Part shown: piece by piece, positions 20,516-31,249 of the stretch
Layout: every line of letters begins with the position of its first letter
Numbering within the stretch: position 1 is the first letter of the stretch
Assembly: GCA_039707465.1 (NCBI GenBank)
Contig: CM077644.1
Span: 198,373,962 to 198,437,961 of the forward strand
Direction: 5' to 3'
From: Rhabdophis nuchalis
Lineage: Eukaryota > Chordata > Lepidosauria > Squamata > Natricidae
DNA: 64,000 bases
Notes under the pieces: model-generated
What the model was told of the DNA's origin: nothing
What the model saw: only the letters and a program-made list of their open reading frames with translations
The model's database searches: none
Program-made: the position numbers and the translations under genes

Positions 20516-21956
20516 CCCCATCACTGTCATGGGCCTACGCCGAGTCCGCGTCGCGTACGGATGCTTCTCCGGGGCCCTCCCCATCTTAGTCGTCGAGCGC
20601 CCCCTCCCCGCGCTCATAGGCCTCGATTGGTTTGACGCCCTGGGCCTCTCCATCCAGTGAGTCCACCGGGTGCCCGCCACCTCGGCCGTTGAGGCAGTCC
20701 TCGCCGAGTTCCAAGACATTTTTGACGGCTCGCTGGGCTCGTACCGGGGCACCCCTGTCTCCCTCAACCTCGACCCCCAGGTTGCCCCAATTCGGCTCAA
20801 GGCCCGCAGGCTGCCATTCGCCTTGAAGCCGCGAGTTGACGCGGAGCTTGATCGTCTTGTGGCGCAGGGCGTATTGGAACCTGTCGACCAGGCGAAATGG
20901 GAGACCCCCATTGTGGTCCCCATCAAGCCCGACGGGTCCAGACGCATCTGCGCCGACTATAAGTCGACGATCAACCGCGGGCTTCAGGCGAACCCATATC
21001 CGGTTCCCGTAGTGCAGCACCTGCTCCACTCCTTGGGGCAGGGGCGCATCTTCGCGAAACTGGATATGGCTCAGGCCTACCAGCAGCTGCCGGTGGATGA
21101 CGATGCGGCTGATGCCCAGACCATAGTCACTCACCGAGGAGCTTTTCGCTGTCGTCGCCTCCAATTCGGCGTCTCCGTTGCCCTGGGGATCTTCCAGAGC
21201 CTCATGGAGCGGCTGCTCCACGGGCTCCCGGGCGTCGTGCTGTACTTCAACGACGTCTTGATAGCTGCGGCCAGCCTGTCAGACCTCGCCGAAGTACTCC
21301 GGAAGGTCCTCCACATTTTTAGGGGCACGGGTTTTAAATTAAAGCTCAGCAAATGCAAATTTGCTGTGCCGAGGGTGGAGTTCCTGGGTTTCGTAGTCGA
21401 TGCCCAGGGCATCCACCCCGCTCCTGCCAAGGTCGAGGCCATCCACAAGGCCCCTGTGCCAGGCTCCAAGACGGAGCTGCAGGCATTCCTCGGCCTAGTT
21501 AACTTCTATGCGCCCTTCATACCTCACAAGGCGTCGCTAGCCGAGCCGCTGCATCGATTGCTCGATCGCTCGGCGGCTTGGCGCTGGGGCAGCCGCGAAG
21601 CGCATGCGTTCGCGGCTGTCAAAGAGCTGCTGACGTCACGGGCCGTGCTAGTGCAATATTCTGCAAGCCGGCCCCTGACGCTTGCGGCGGACGCCTCCCC
21701 CTTCGGATTGGGGGCTGTCCTGAGCCATGTCCTGCCCGATGGCTCGGAGGCCCCCATCGCCTTTTACTCCCGGACGCTGACTCCAGCGGAGCGGAACTAC
21801 AGCCAGATCGATAAGGAGGCTCTGGCTGTGGTCTCCGGGATTAAAAGATTTCACGAGTACCTGTACGGCCGCTCGTTCACCGTGTTCACTGACCACAAGC
21901 CGCTCCTTGGGCTTCTGGCCGGTGACCGCCTCCCCCCATCCTTTCGCCCAGGATGA
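20493..21956 (+). pseudogene. pol: Protease end, reverse transcriptase and RNase H, stop-interrupted
   Basis: The frame from 20493 carries the protease C-terminus, meets a TGA at 20658-20660, then is open to 21956. RT motifs include LDMAQAYQQLPVDD, LQFGVSVALGIFQS and FYSRTL at the RNase H junction. The active-site box reads YFND rather than the family's usual Y-x-D-D: codon 21249-21251 is AAC (Asn) where the first of the paired catalytic Asps belongs, so RT activity should be lost. RNase H shows AADASPFGLGAVLS, DKEALAVV and FTDHKPLL. The frame fails at a run of six C (21932-21937), after which RNase H continues in the next frame. It would have made cDNA of the element in a cytoplasmic particle. 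Confidence 0.9.
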
Positions 21957-23686
21957 CACGGTGGATGGAATTCCTGGCCGGGTACGAGTACGCGCTGCTC
22001 TACCGTCTGGGCAAGCACCTGGCGCATGCCTACGCCCTCAGTCGCTGCCCCCTTCCTCAGGCGGACCAGGAGCCAGTGCCGGCCCTCTCCGTCCTGTCTG
22101 TGGCCTACGCCGGGCTTCCACTCACGTCTTCGGACGTGGCGGCCCGAACCAAATCCGACCCCCTCCTTTCTCGGGTCTCCACATGGGTCCTGCGGGGGTG
22201 GCCATCGGCCGCCGTGCCCGCCGAATTCAGGCCATTCAAGGCCCGCCAGCTGGAGCTGTCGCTCCACAGCGGGTGCGTGCTATGGAGAGACCGTGTCATC
22301 CTCCCACCGCCCCTGCGCCATCAGGTACTCGAGGCCCTACATGCCACCCACCCAGGCATAGCTCGCATGAAGGCCCTCGCCCGGAGCTATGTCTGGTGGC
22401 CGTGCATGGACGAGGAGCTGGCCGCCTTCGTTGGCGCTTGCCAAGCGTGCCAATCCTCCCGCCCAGCCCCTCCCGCCACCCCTACCTGCTCCTGGGATAC
22501 CCCCAAGTCTCCGTGGGCCCGCATCCACATCGACTTCGCGGGCCCATTCCACGGCCGGTCATTCCTGGTGGTGGTGGACGCTTACTCCCGCTGGGCGGAG
22601 GTCGTTCTCATGGCCTCCACCACAGCCGAGAGTACCGTGCGCGCGCTCCGGCGCCTCTTTTCCACGCACGGGTTGCCGGACACCCTGGTCTCCGACAACG
22701 GCCCACAATTCCACTCCTCCACCTTCCAGGAATTCCTAGCCTCCCTGGGGGTCCGTCATGCGCCAACCGCCCCCTACCACCCTGCCGCCAACGGCCGGGC
22801 GGAACGGGCCGTTCGCTCGGCCAAGGAGGCCCTCGGCAGGATGGCCGGGGGGGACTGGCAGGCAAGGGTGGATGCTTACCTCCTCGGTCAACATTCTACG
22901 CCTTGCCCGGCGTCAGGGAAAAGCCCCGCGGAGCTGCTGATGGGCCGCCGCCTGAGAACCGAGTTGGATCGACTGCACCCCCTCTACAACGAGGTGCAGC
23001 CGTGCAACCTGGGGGTTCCCCCTCCCCGCCTCTTCACCTCGGGCGAGGAAGTGTACGCCCAGAACTTTGCGGGAGACCCCCGATGGGTCCCCGCGACCAT
23101 CGACACACTAACCGGGCCGTGCTCTTATAGGGTTCGGAGACCCGACGGATCCGAGTGGCGGCGCCATGTGGACCAACTAAGGCGCCGCCACCCAGTGCCG
23201 GACGACCCGTGTTCCCGACCAACAACCGCAGACCAAACGTCCGACATCCCGCTCGACGACCTGAACCAACCGGCCGAGCCCTGGCCCACAGCGGGCACCG
23301 ACTCCAATGCAGGACCATCCCCGGGGCTGACGGCGAAGGAACAGCCCTGCCTGGGGGGCCCCCGGAACGCCTCCTACCAACAACAAGCAGCACAGCCCCC
23401 TGTTCACCCCGAATCGCAAGGCCCGACTGGCCCGGCCTACCCATCCCCACCGCGCTGGGGGCTTGACTTTGACTCTAGCCCGATCGCCACGCCCCCTCGC
23501 CCCTTCCTACCTGTTTCGGAGGCTTCCGGCTATTCGCAAGGCCTCTCTGACGCAGTCCGGAGCTACACCCCCGGCAGGGAGGAGCTCACACGGACACGTC
23601 CTCCTCCTCCGCCTTCCGAGGTCGATCTGAGGCACTCGGGGCGGAGTCGACGCAGCCCCGCCTACCTCAGCGAGTACGTATGCTAA
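21953..23686 (+). CDS. pol: RNase H end and integrase, open frame
   Basis: A continuous frame of 577 codons. The first 30 or so are the RNase H end, where the last conserved acidic position in HADALSR-type motifs is Tyr (HAYALSR, codon 22031-22033). Integrase follows: an H-H-C-C zinc region (HATHPGIARM ... CQACQ), and a DDE core with Asp at 22532-22534, Asp at 22694-22696 and Glu at 22802-22804 (35 residues between the last two). A GPY/F-like module follows (LTGPCSYRVRR, about 23110-23145), then a Pro-rich tail to TAA just before the polypurine tract. Integrase motifs look intact, but the protein would need the broken upstream frame for expression. The GC-rich antisense and shifted frames over this region are shadows. 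Confidence 0.85.
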   Translation: MTRWMEFLAGYEYALLYRLGKHLAHAYALSRCPLPQADQEPVPALSVLSVAYAGLPLTSSDVAARTKSDPLLSRVSTWVLRGWPSAAVPAEFRPFKARQLELSLHSGCVLWRDRVILPPPLRHQVLEALHATHPGIARMKALARSYVWWPCMDEELAAFVGACQACQSSRPAPPATPTCSWDTPKSPWARIHIDFAGPFHGRSFLVVVDAYSRWAEVVLMASTTAESTVRALRRLFSTHGLPDTLVSDNGPQFHSSTFQEFLASLGVRHAPTAPYHPAANGRAERAVRSAKEALGRMAGGDWQARVDAYLLGQHSTPCPASGKSPAELLMGRRLRTELDRLHPLYNEVQPCNLGVPPPRLFTSGEEVYAQNFAGDPRWVPATIDTLTGPCSYRVRRPDGSEWRRHVDQLRRRHPVPDDPCSRPTTADQTSDIPLDDLNQPAEPWPTAGTDSNAGPSPGLTAKEQPCLGGPRNASYQQQAAQPPVHPESQGPTGPAYPSPPRWGLDFDSSPIATPPRPFLPVSEASGYSQGLSDAVRSYTPGREELTRTRPPPPPSEVDLRHSGRSRRSPAYLSEYVC

Positions 23687-23708
23687 TGGGCCCGCATGCG
23701 TACTCGCT

Positions 23709-23721
23709 GGGGGGGAAGGAG
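23709..23721 (+). promoter_or_regulatory. Polypurine tract
   Basis: GGGGGGGGAAGGAG-like purine run directly before the 3' LTR, the expected plus-strand priming site. Confidence 0.85.
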
Positions 23722-23975
23722 TGTTGTATACTGACACCCGCTTAAATTCCCCGGCAACAGCCAGTCGCGTCTGATTGGCCAAGACGCGACTGGCTGCAGC
23801 CGAAGCGGGAGACGCGCGGATTGGCCGGCTCACTGACAGCTCCATATAAAAGGAGCTGTCAGAGAGAAGGCGCGCGCTTTTTGTTCCCATTACTTACCGT
23901 TGTTGTTCCTGTTGAATTTCTGTGAATAAAAGCCGTTGGATCAACCGGGTCTGGAACCTCCCTCACTATATAACA
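23722..23975 (+). repeat. 3' LTR of the Ty3/Gypsy element
   Basis: Same length as the 5' LTR with two substitutions. It is followed by the target duplication GTTTC. It includes the same TATA hairpin and AATAAA. Confidence 0.95.
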
Positions 23976-24054
23976 GTTTCAGTCTATATATATTAGCTGT
24001 ACCCGGCCATGCATTGCTGTGGCCCAGTCTGGTTAAATGGCCAACCAATCTGTG

Positions 24055-24201
24055 TGTATCTACCTACCTACTGTATTTCTCCCTCTCTCTCTATCCCTCT
24101 ACGTACCTATCTGCCTACCTATCTACCTACTGTATTTCTCCCTCTCTCTATCCACCTACCTACCTACCTACCTACCTACCTACCTACCTACCTACCTATC
24201 G
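24055..24201. repeat. (CTAC)n-rich tetranucleotide repeat
   Basis: CTAC/CTAT units interrupted by CCCTCTCTCTATCC. They make open frames of Tyr, Leu, Pro and Thr repeats that are not genes. Confidence 0.9.
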
Positions 24202-24523
24202 TATATATAAAGAAACAGCATTACATATTTCTGCAAAGCTATGAGGATTTTGTCCTTCTCACCTCTGATGATCGTCTGTTTAATAGAAAGAAAGCTCCAA
24301 ACAAAAACTCTATCCTTAGGGCCCATCTCAGCACATTTCCTGGTAGGTACAGGCCTTGACTAGGTAGTTTCTGTCAGTCCAGGTTGGATGGGCAGATTTG
24401 ATTAGCAAATGGTGATCTCTTAGATGCTCATCCCCATTTAGTAAAGGTTTTAAACACTAGAATTTCAATTGAAAAATAATGGTATGTCTCAGAGATGGCA
24501 TCAATATGGCTGGATGCAACATG
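24202..24523. other. Intergenic, nothing recognised
   Basis: No repeat boundary or coding signature seen. Confidence 0.45.
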
Positions 24524-24531
24524 GCATCCAG

Positions 24532-24707
24532 CAGTTGGATTCACTTATCTTTCCTACTGGCTCACATATATGAGCTTGTCTTTACACACAGCTTGCCTTT
24601 ACATGCACGGTGCTCATACATTATGTCAGGGCAGGTGGGCTGAGCCTCCCGTAGCCGCCGCTACTGGTTCACATGAACTGGAGAAAACTAGCTGAACACC
24701 ACTTCTG
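24532..24707. mobile_element. hAT-like MITE, degenerate
   Basis: Left CAGTTGGATTCACTT and right CTGAACACCACTTCTG resemble the termini of the CAGNGGTGG family, and the interior has GGTGGGCTGAGCCTCCCGTA as in 25822-25976 and 39581-39795. No matching 8-bp duplication is visible. Confidence 0.55.
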
Positions 24708-24715
24708 ACTGAGAC

Positions 24716-25813
24716 TGACAACAAAGCTAACTGGTTATGGCACAGCTTCTAGCACCAATATTCTTTTTTTCAGCATCATCATGAAATCTTTTAAATAATA
24801 TGCCTTCATTTGCTGTTGTTTTGCATTTTTGTCTGGATCTATTAGTTTAAAATACCTGAGTTTCTAATGGTTTTTAAATAACTTGTTAACAAGGTGGTTA
24901 GTTTTTAAGATAAGTTTGGAATGAGTATAACATTGATAACATTGGATTGATTTCTTAATCTCCATAATTTCATTTCAGCTAACTATAATTGTCATATCCC
25001 AAAGATAGATAGCTAAAAAAATCAAACCATTTTTTTTAAAAAACTAGGGTTTTGTAAATCTTTCCTGTGCCTAATACATTATTTTTGGAGATTGTATATT
25101 CCTTTAGGATTGTTGGTTCTACATTGTTAAAGCAGATGCAAAATAGCAGGTATTTTGTTGTCTACTGAGTTCAAGAATTGTCCTACTTCGAGATTTTACA
25201 TCTCTATTCTCTATTTCCTCTCTCACCTGTGAATTTGAATGTGCCATCTAACTGCTGATATGGATGTCCCCAGAAGGTTAGAAAAACAAAAGTTGTGGTT
25301 AGAGCTTAATTTCATTTTTGAACAGCTTGAATGGTCTCAGTGACCCCCAGGGTCATTGCAGCTTTTTCACAAAGGTTGACAGATGTTCAGATTTGATAAA
25401 ACTGCACGCATGGACATAAACCAGTAAATGAACACTTTAGTGCAAGATCTCTCAGTATTTCCATATAATTCTTAAGGTGTTATTTAGTATTATATAGCAT
25501 TATAAATATGTTTATTGCTCAATATTTTGGCGGTATTACAAATAAAACAGTTCCTAAAATATTGTTGTATTCTACTCACCGTAAGTTAGACTTTTTTTCT
25601 CTTTCATTTCATTTATTTACTGAATTTATTTATCATGAGAGGCTGAGAAGAAAATATAGAAAAAGAAAAAATGATTTAAGAGACTGAGATAAGAGAGATT
25701 ATGTAACACAAACTGAATCCCAATATTACTAATCCCATGAGTTACAGTGGCCTTGGACTATTGATAATCCCACTATGACTAATGGAATGGCTGCCATTAG
25801 CCAGCAATTCTAC
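24716..25813. other. AT-rich intergenic, nothing recognised
   Basis: No coding or bounded repeat recognised. Confidence 0.45.
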
Positions 25814-25821
25814 ATCAAGTC

Positions 25822-25976
25822 CAGAGGTGGGTTGCTAATTTTTTTACTACCAATTCGGACACTCCTGCGTGCACTTGTGTGTGTGACACTTCTGCACATG
25901 TGTAGGGTGGGTGGACGGAGCCTCTTTCCGCCGCTACTACCGGTTCAGCAGATCTGGCCCAAACCGGCAGCCACTG
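25822..25976. mobile_element. hAT-like MITE (155 bp)
   Basis: Left CAGAGGTGGGTTGCTAATTT, right AACCGGCAGCCACTG. Flanks ATCAAGTC (25814-25821) and ATCGAGTC (25977-25984) form an 8-bp duplication with one mismatch. Confidence 0.8.
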
Positions 25977-26111
25977 ATCGAGTCATAGGTTGATTAGGAA
26001 CTCCTCTTGCCTAAGGGATCCCTCCATAATGTAAAGTTAGATGTTACCCACAAATACACATTTTCAAATGAGGTACTCTTTCCAATGCTATCGTAACTCA
26101 TTTAAAAGTTT

Positions 26112-26490
26112 TAAAATAGTCCTCATTTAATGACCAACTGCTTAACAACTGCTTGAAGTTACAACAGCCTTACAAAGGGTGCATTATAATCTGTAAAACA
26201 CTTCCATCTGTCATAAAAAGCATTCTGCCATCCCCTTGCAATCAGGTGACCATATTCCAGGTGCATGGCATCTGGCTCATGTTTATGACTGGCTGCAGAA
26301 TCCCACAGTCACATGACTGCAATTTGTGACACTTGTTGTTGCTTTTCCTAAAATCCTGTTGGATATGCTGGATTTTCTTAGTGAACATGTCATTCATTTA
26401 ATGACTATGGGGATTTGCTTTAAGATCGTCATAAAATTTGTCACATGGTAGCCCACTTAAGAACTGCTGCCCTTACTTATGAGCAATTAG
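26112..26490 (+). mobile_element. Degenerate mariner-like repeat (AGTCCTC-end family)
   Basis: Begins AATAGTCCTCATTTAATGACC. It contains CATGTTTATGACTGGCTGCAG and CACAGTCACATGACTGC, resembling a common squamate repeat whose ends read CAGGTAGTCCTCGACTTA (from memory). Related segments lie at 27985-28140, 38955-39537 (opposite strand) and 59556-59760. The ends are too decayed to show a target duplication. Confidence 0.5.
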
Positions 26491-27984
26491 ATAAAGAACT
26501 ATCTATATTAACTTTTATAGTCCTGAAGCTTTGGACTATGATGACAACTTTCTTTCTCACAGTATCATGACATACTTTGTGTTAGCCCAGTCTTCTATCT
26601 GGAGCGAAATGGGATACACAAGATACTTTGAACTACTTTTATGCAGACCATGCTGGTTATGAGGCAAGGCTTAAAGCTAATTAAGTAGCTTTGTTCACAC
26701 CTTTTTTTTACACAAGTATTGAATTATTTAATTTGACTAAATACATTTTTTTTTTCAAATACATCAATTTATTCAAATACATTATTTACCTCACCTCTCA
26801 ATTGTTTTTAGAGAGGAAATTTGGGGACAGTAAATAATCTTGAGATTAATTCAATCATTGTTGATTTGATGGTAGGAATGCTTTGAAAATATGAATATGG
26901 CATGACACAAAGATTTTCAGAATATTAATGATAACTTGTTCAAAGGATTCAAAGACTCATCTTCATGCTATTTTGAATTTTACCTTGCAGACTATGCCAT
27001 AGTATAGAAATAAATGTCCCCCAAACTCTGTCAACTTACTTACCATCTCTTCTTGCAACTAAATTTTGCTTAATAAGATGCCTAAAAAAAAACCTGTGGT
27101 CAAAAAGAACATAGAAATGTACACAGATAGGACATGCCCTCGTTCCTTTACATAAATTAATAAAAAACCTTGTTGTTTACATGACCACTGCTTGACTTCA
27201 CCTGAATAAATAAAGCCCTGACAGCTAATATATCTGAAGTTCTTTTGAATTGGAATATGCCACTATTCTAGTTGGTAGGATGGTGCCTGTGTAAAAAGGA
27301 AGACTTGATAACAAGTTTCCCTTTTCATGTAGAACAAATGCTATTATTGGTTGCTTATCAACAAAGACACTCCAGGAAAGGACAGAGCATTTGTCACAAT
27401 CAAATCATGTTCTAAAGGAGCGTTTCTTCAAGTTTGTACATTAGTGTCAATAATAAATCTTTGGCTCCTTCAAAGAACCTCATTAATTAATGTCAGTGAA
27501 ACTTTCTGAACCATCAAAAGAGTTTGGAAAATGCAGTGCATACCTTCTGTGTTAGACAATTAAATGTCAGAAGTACAATTTATTGCAGATTTTGAAAATA
27601 AGAAATAAATGTTAGCTGATTCTAATTGTGATTTTATTATTAATTGTCTGTAATGAAAGTTCTTATACTATAACTTTATTCATTAGAATGTAAGGTTTAA
27701 AACTACACACTGAGGTTCCCAATGAGAAGTTATTGTTAATATTATGGAGATCAGATGTTACAAGCATATGTTAATCTTAAATACATTATTGATGTCTCTT
27801 CATGAAATCCACCAAAGAACACGAGGAGCATTGGATTTTGCTTATCGAACACAATAGATGGCAAAGTGTACTCTATTGTTTTATACTATTCTAAGTATTA
27901 TTTAGAGTTAAAAGTAAAATGTGCTAAGTACAGTAATTCCCCATGTTACTGTAGGATCGAGTCGCTACATTGAAAAGAATTACA
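26491..27984. other. AT-rich intergenic, nothing recognised
   Basis: No coding or repeat signature recognised. Confidence 0.45.
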
Positions 27985-28140
27985 GATAGTCTTTGTTAAC
28001 CACCATTCATTGAGCAACAATTCAAAGTTATGGCAACATTGAACAAGTGGTACTTATGTTTTCCAAAGTTACAGCAACTCTGTTGTCACATGATTAAAAT
28101 TCAAGTGCTTGGCAGCCCACTCCTAAATACAGGGATGCTT
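27985..28140 (+). mobile_element. Degenerate mariner-like repeat, 5' part
   Basis: ACAGATAGTCTTTGTTAACC at the left and CACATGATTAAAATTCAAG inside match the family at 26112-26490 and 59556-59760. Confidence 0.5.
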
Positions 28141-28206
28141 CACTGCCTCTTATATAGCACCAATATGTCTTGATGATTACCTATACCAAGAACAGGATAT
28201 GAATTC

Positions 28207-28443
28207 TATTGTGAACTAAGCCCTGAGGTAATTAGGAGACAATGCTGCTTCAACTGCTTGTTTATTTAACATTAACACCGAATACACAACAACGAACTGA
28301 CAGCCCTTTTATACTCGGCTGTCAAACACTTTTAGCCAATGACAAGCCTCTAAAACTCCCGCCAGACTGCGGCTGCGTCAGAACCAATCCGCGCTTCCAT
28401 TTCACTTGATTGACATGCCGGCCGTGGTCATGGTAACATAACA
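28207..28443 (-). mobile_element. Solo LTR, Ty3/Gypsy-like, minus strand
   Basis: Flanked by AATTC on both sides (28202-28206, 28444-28448), a 5-bp target duplication. On the minus strand it starts TGTTATGTTACC, has a TATA box (TATAAAA) within the inverted arms TGACAGCC/GGCTGTCA (28298-28324), and AATAAA before its end. GCGCGGATTGG and the TATA hairpin are shared with the LTR at 19020-19273, although overall sequence differs. The terminal bases (ACAATA instead of ATAACA) are slightly off. Confidence 0.75.
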
Positions 28444-28448
28444 AATTC

Positions 28449-28641
28449 ACAGCACTATGAGTTTATTACAAGCCTACTGTACATAAGAATCTGATCTGCT
28501 AACCATCAAGATAAATTGGTGCTAGATAAGAATCAACAGAATTCATGTGGGGATTGGATTTAGATCTTGTAACTGAATAAGAATCCAAACTAATGACATG
28601 TTTGACCCTGTGTCCGGGCTTCTCCTGTCATCTTCTACAGC
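28449..28641. other. Short AT-rich spacer
   Basis: Nothing recognised. Confidence 0.5.
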
Positions 28642-29262
28642 CTGCTATCCAGAGGTGGGTTCCTACCTATTCAGTCCAGTTTGGCCAAATAGGTAGGAAC
28701 TCTGGCGGACACGTGACCATACTGGTTCTATCCTCCATCTTGGTTTTCTGTTCTGCACATGCACAGAACAATCTTCATTGAAAAAAATGTAATTTCCCCC
28801 TTTTTAAATGTTGTGCGCATGCACAGACTATTTTAAGTGCAAATGCCCTGAACACCACTCCACCCAGTCACTCCTCACCTCCCGGATGGCTTCCCTGTCT
28901 AAGCTGCCTTGCCTGCATAAGCTGCCACATGGTGCCTGCCCTGCACCCCAACTGAGCTGCCTCCTCCTCCTGCCTACAGGTAAGTCTCACTACCACCACC
29001 ACCCCCGCCGGAACTTCCTATACCCCTTCCCACCAGGCTCCCAATCTTCCCTTCCCCTGTCCCTTCCAGGATCCCCACGAGCCTTATTATGGCTCCCAGC
29101 AGGCTTCAAGAAGGACTGCTAGGCCCAAAATAGAGTGTGGGGTGGGCCTAGCAAGCCTCCCTGCAGCCCCCTAGGAGCAAAAGGGGAGGGGCTTCGGGAG
29201 AAGAAGAAAGAAAGAAATCCTCACTGTTTGGGGATTCCCCAAGTGCATGGAGCAGAGATGTC

Positions 29263-29384
29263 TTCAAACTTGGGAACGTTAAGACTTCTGGACTTCAATT
29301 CCCAGAATTCAGCTTTGCTGGCTGGACAATTCTGGGCGTTGAAGTCCACAAGTCTTAAAGTTGTCAAATTTGAAGCCCTCATCT
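29263..29384. mobile_element. Foldback MITE nested in the hAT-like element
   Basis: The left arm CTTCAAACTTGGGAACGTTA and onward pairs with the right arm ending GTTGTCAAATTTGAAG. Arms are about 50 bp (shared AAGACTTCTGGACTTCAA and TTGAAGTCCACAAGTCTT), joined near GAATTC. This resembles a widespread amniote foldback repeat. Target duplication unclear. Confidence 0.7.
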
Positions 29385-29705
29385 AGCTGCTATCCTTAGG
29401 CTAGGGCTAAGCTAATCAATAGTGGGGCTCTAAGAATGCCAGATGATCAATGTTCTCAGTTTCAAAACGTCTGGCTTTTCTTCCTTCTACCAAAGACCAC
29501 CTGGAGTTCTTCAAAGGAAGAGAAGAAGGAAGGAAGGAAAGAAGGAGAAAGAGAGGGAGGGAAGGGAGAAAAAGGGAAGAGAAGGTGAATGGGATATGGA
29601 TGGATGAATAGAGGCAGGGAGAGAGGGAGAGTGAAAAAGAGAGGAAGGAAGGACCACAAACCTGCCACTTGATGCAGCTTCAGAGGATGCTTTGAAACAG
29701 CACAG

Positions 29706-29775
29706 CAATTCAGGGCTGGTAGGGGCCTCAAAGGCCATCTAATCCAACTCCCTGCTCCAGCAGGAGACCTTATAT
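29706..29775 (-). mobile_element. CR1-type 3' end fragment
   Basis: GGGCTGGTAGGGGCCTCAAA followed by GGCCATCTAATCCAACTCCC is the complement of the familiar CR1 3' end (ggttggactagatgacctt-like). Short and old. Confidence 0.5.
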
Positions 29776-30132
29776 CATTTTGGTTATTTTAGTGCCTCTA
29801 ACACAGAGGAGAAATCCCCAGAAATCCCCAGGCATTGCCATCCTCTTCCCCCTGGTAAAAAAAAACCCCTAAAGCAAAAACTTTATGCAGCATTAAAAAG
29901 AATAGAAAAAGGAGCTGCTGTGTATTGTTTAATGGACTGCTAAATTGGCAAAATGAACAACTAAATTGCCCATGCCCACCCAATCATATGACTGCCAAGC
30001 CACTCCCACCCGGACACATGGCCACCAAGCCACTCCCACCCAGTCACATGACTGCCAAGTCATGCCCAACAAAATAAGCCATGCCCAGAGAACCAGTAGT
30101 AAAAAATTTTGAAACCCACCACTGCTGCTATC

Positions 30133-31241
30133 TCTGCACTTTTGTCTGTCCTGCACAATAGCACTTCTTGACAGTAGTGGCAACCCAACAATGCTTTGGC
30201 TGAAGTAAAGTCACAAGCCTTCAGCAGCCCCATATTACTACTGACACCTGTACGCATCTACTTCAAACCCAGCAAAACTGATATCATTGTTGTTACAGTC
30301 TGCCTCCTCAAACTCCATGCCATGGCTAGCCACTCCAGCACTATAGTACTATAGTCCCAGCTTCCCCCACCACCCTGTGCTCTGCTGATTCTGCCATCTC
30401 CAGTTGACTTTTGCCATATTATTCCTGCCAGTGCAGGCAATGCACACCTGGCCTGGAGAAGCGGGAAGCCTTGGAAAGAAAGCTTGGCACAGCCAACAGC
30501 ACCTCACATAGGACCAGATCATAAGTAAGAATGTATTCTTACTAAAACCACACAATTAATCTCAGCTAAGTCAATGCAGCATGAAAACAATTTTAGAATA
30601 TATTCCATAAAATGATTTACATTTTGAGAGAGAGAAATGTTACTAGCATTTTTCATCTGATATGCTTTCTTTACAACTTCCTAGTGAAATGTTTATTACA
30701 TAGTCCTTACATTCTTTCCATAATTTAAAGCCAAATTCCTGAAATTTAAACATTTAGTTTTGGTATTCCAACAACACAACTTTGTGCCTCTTTCCATTTG
30801 CCTGCACTTCTCTCACCTCTTTGCCAGTACACACTTAACAACTATTCAATTATTTTGGAAAATCCTGAAAGTACTTTATCTTACTTTTAGTTCTTCGGTT
30901 ATGGCAGTAATTGGGACTGGGATTTCTATTGCTAAATGATGTGGTATAAAGGGCAATGTCACATGACCACATGGATTAATAATGGCAATCCCAGCAGTTC
31001 CCTTTGCCATTGTTAACTGACTCTCACCAGTTGCTAGGCAAGGACTCATCCAAATCCAAGCAATGCCCGGCTTGGCCCCTCCCAGACTGAGCCTTGGCAA
31101 GGTAAGGAACTGCATCCTCTTGAACTTTCCCACCTGTCTATGTCTCCCCCCCCCTTTGCTCTTTTGTCTTTTCTCCTGTTTTCTCTCCTCCCCCTCTTTA
31201 CTCTTTTGCCTCCTCAGTAGCAGTGGTAGAGAATAGACTGC
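30133..31241. other. Intergenic, mostly unrecognised
   Basis: No gene seen. At about 30893-31050, ATTGCTAAATGATGTGG and GTCACATGACCACATGG followed by AATGGCAATCCCAGCAG hint at a degenerate foldback DNA repeat, without visible ends. Confidence 0.35.
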
Positions 31242-31249
31242 AACTGAAG

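Larger units (their letters stand above)
19020..23975 (+). mobile_element. Complete Ty3/Gypsy LTR retrotransposon, Mag-like, 4956 bp
   Basis: Two 254-bp LTRs flank a gag-protease-RT-RNaseH-integrase coding region, in the Ty3/Gypsy domain order. GTTTC lies on both sides (19015-19019, 23976-23980) as the 5-bp target duplication. A primer-binding site and a polypurine tract are both present. The LTRs differ at only two sites, both T/C, so the insertion is young. The coding region carries at least two frameshifts, one stop and two catalytic substitutions. There is no envelope ORF. Base composition is far more GC-rich than the surrounding DNA. Confidence 0.95.
28650..30124. mobile_element. hAT-like element (1475 bp) carrying other repeats
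   Basis: Left CAGAGGTGGGTTCCTACC and right TTTGAAACCCACCACTG are inverted termini. CTGCTATC at 28642-28649 and 30125-30132 is a perfect 8-bp duplication. The interior holds a foldback MITE, a purine tract (29515-29650), a CR1-type tail and, near the right end, about three copies of a 30-bp unit (CCACTCCCACC ... CACATG, 29972-30068) also seen in 31505-31560. No transposase frame. Another CTGCTATC occurs by itself at 29387-29394, so a composite origin cannot be excluded. Confidence 0.75.

Noticed and set aside
19367..23890. Numerous antisense and shifted frames over the Gypsy element (up to 407 codons at 21907-23130)
   Set aside because: Shadows of gag-pol. High GC keeps alternative frames open, and they lack domains.
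24055..24201. Regularly spaced short repeats resembling a CRISPR array
   Set aside because: Simple CTAC/CTAT microsatellite in a vertebrate genome, with no spacer-repeat structure.
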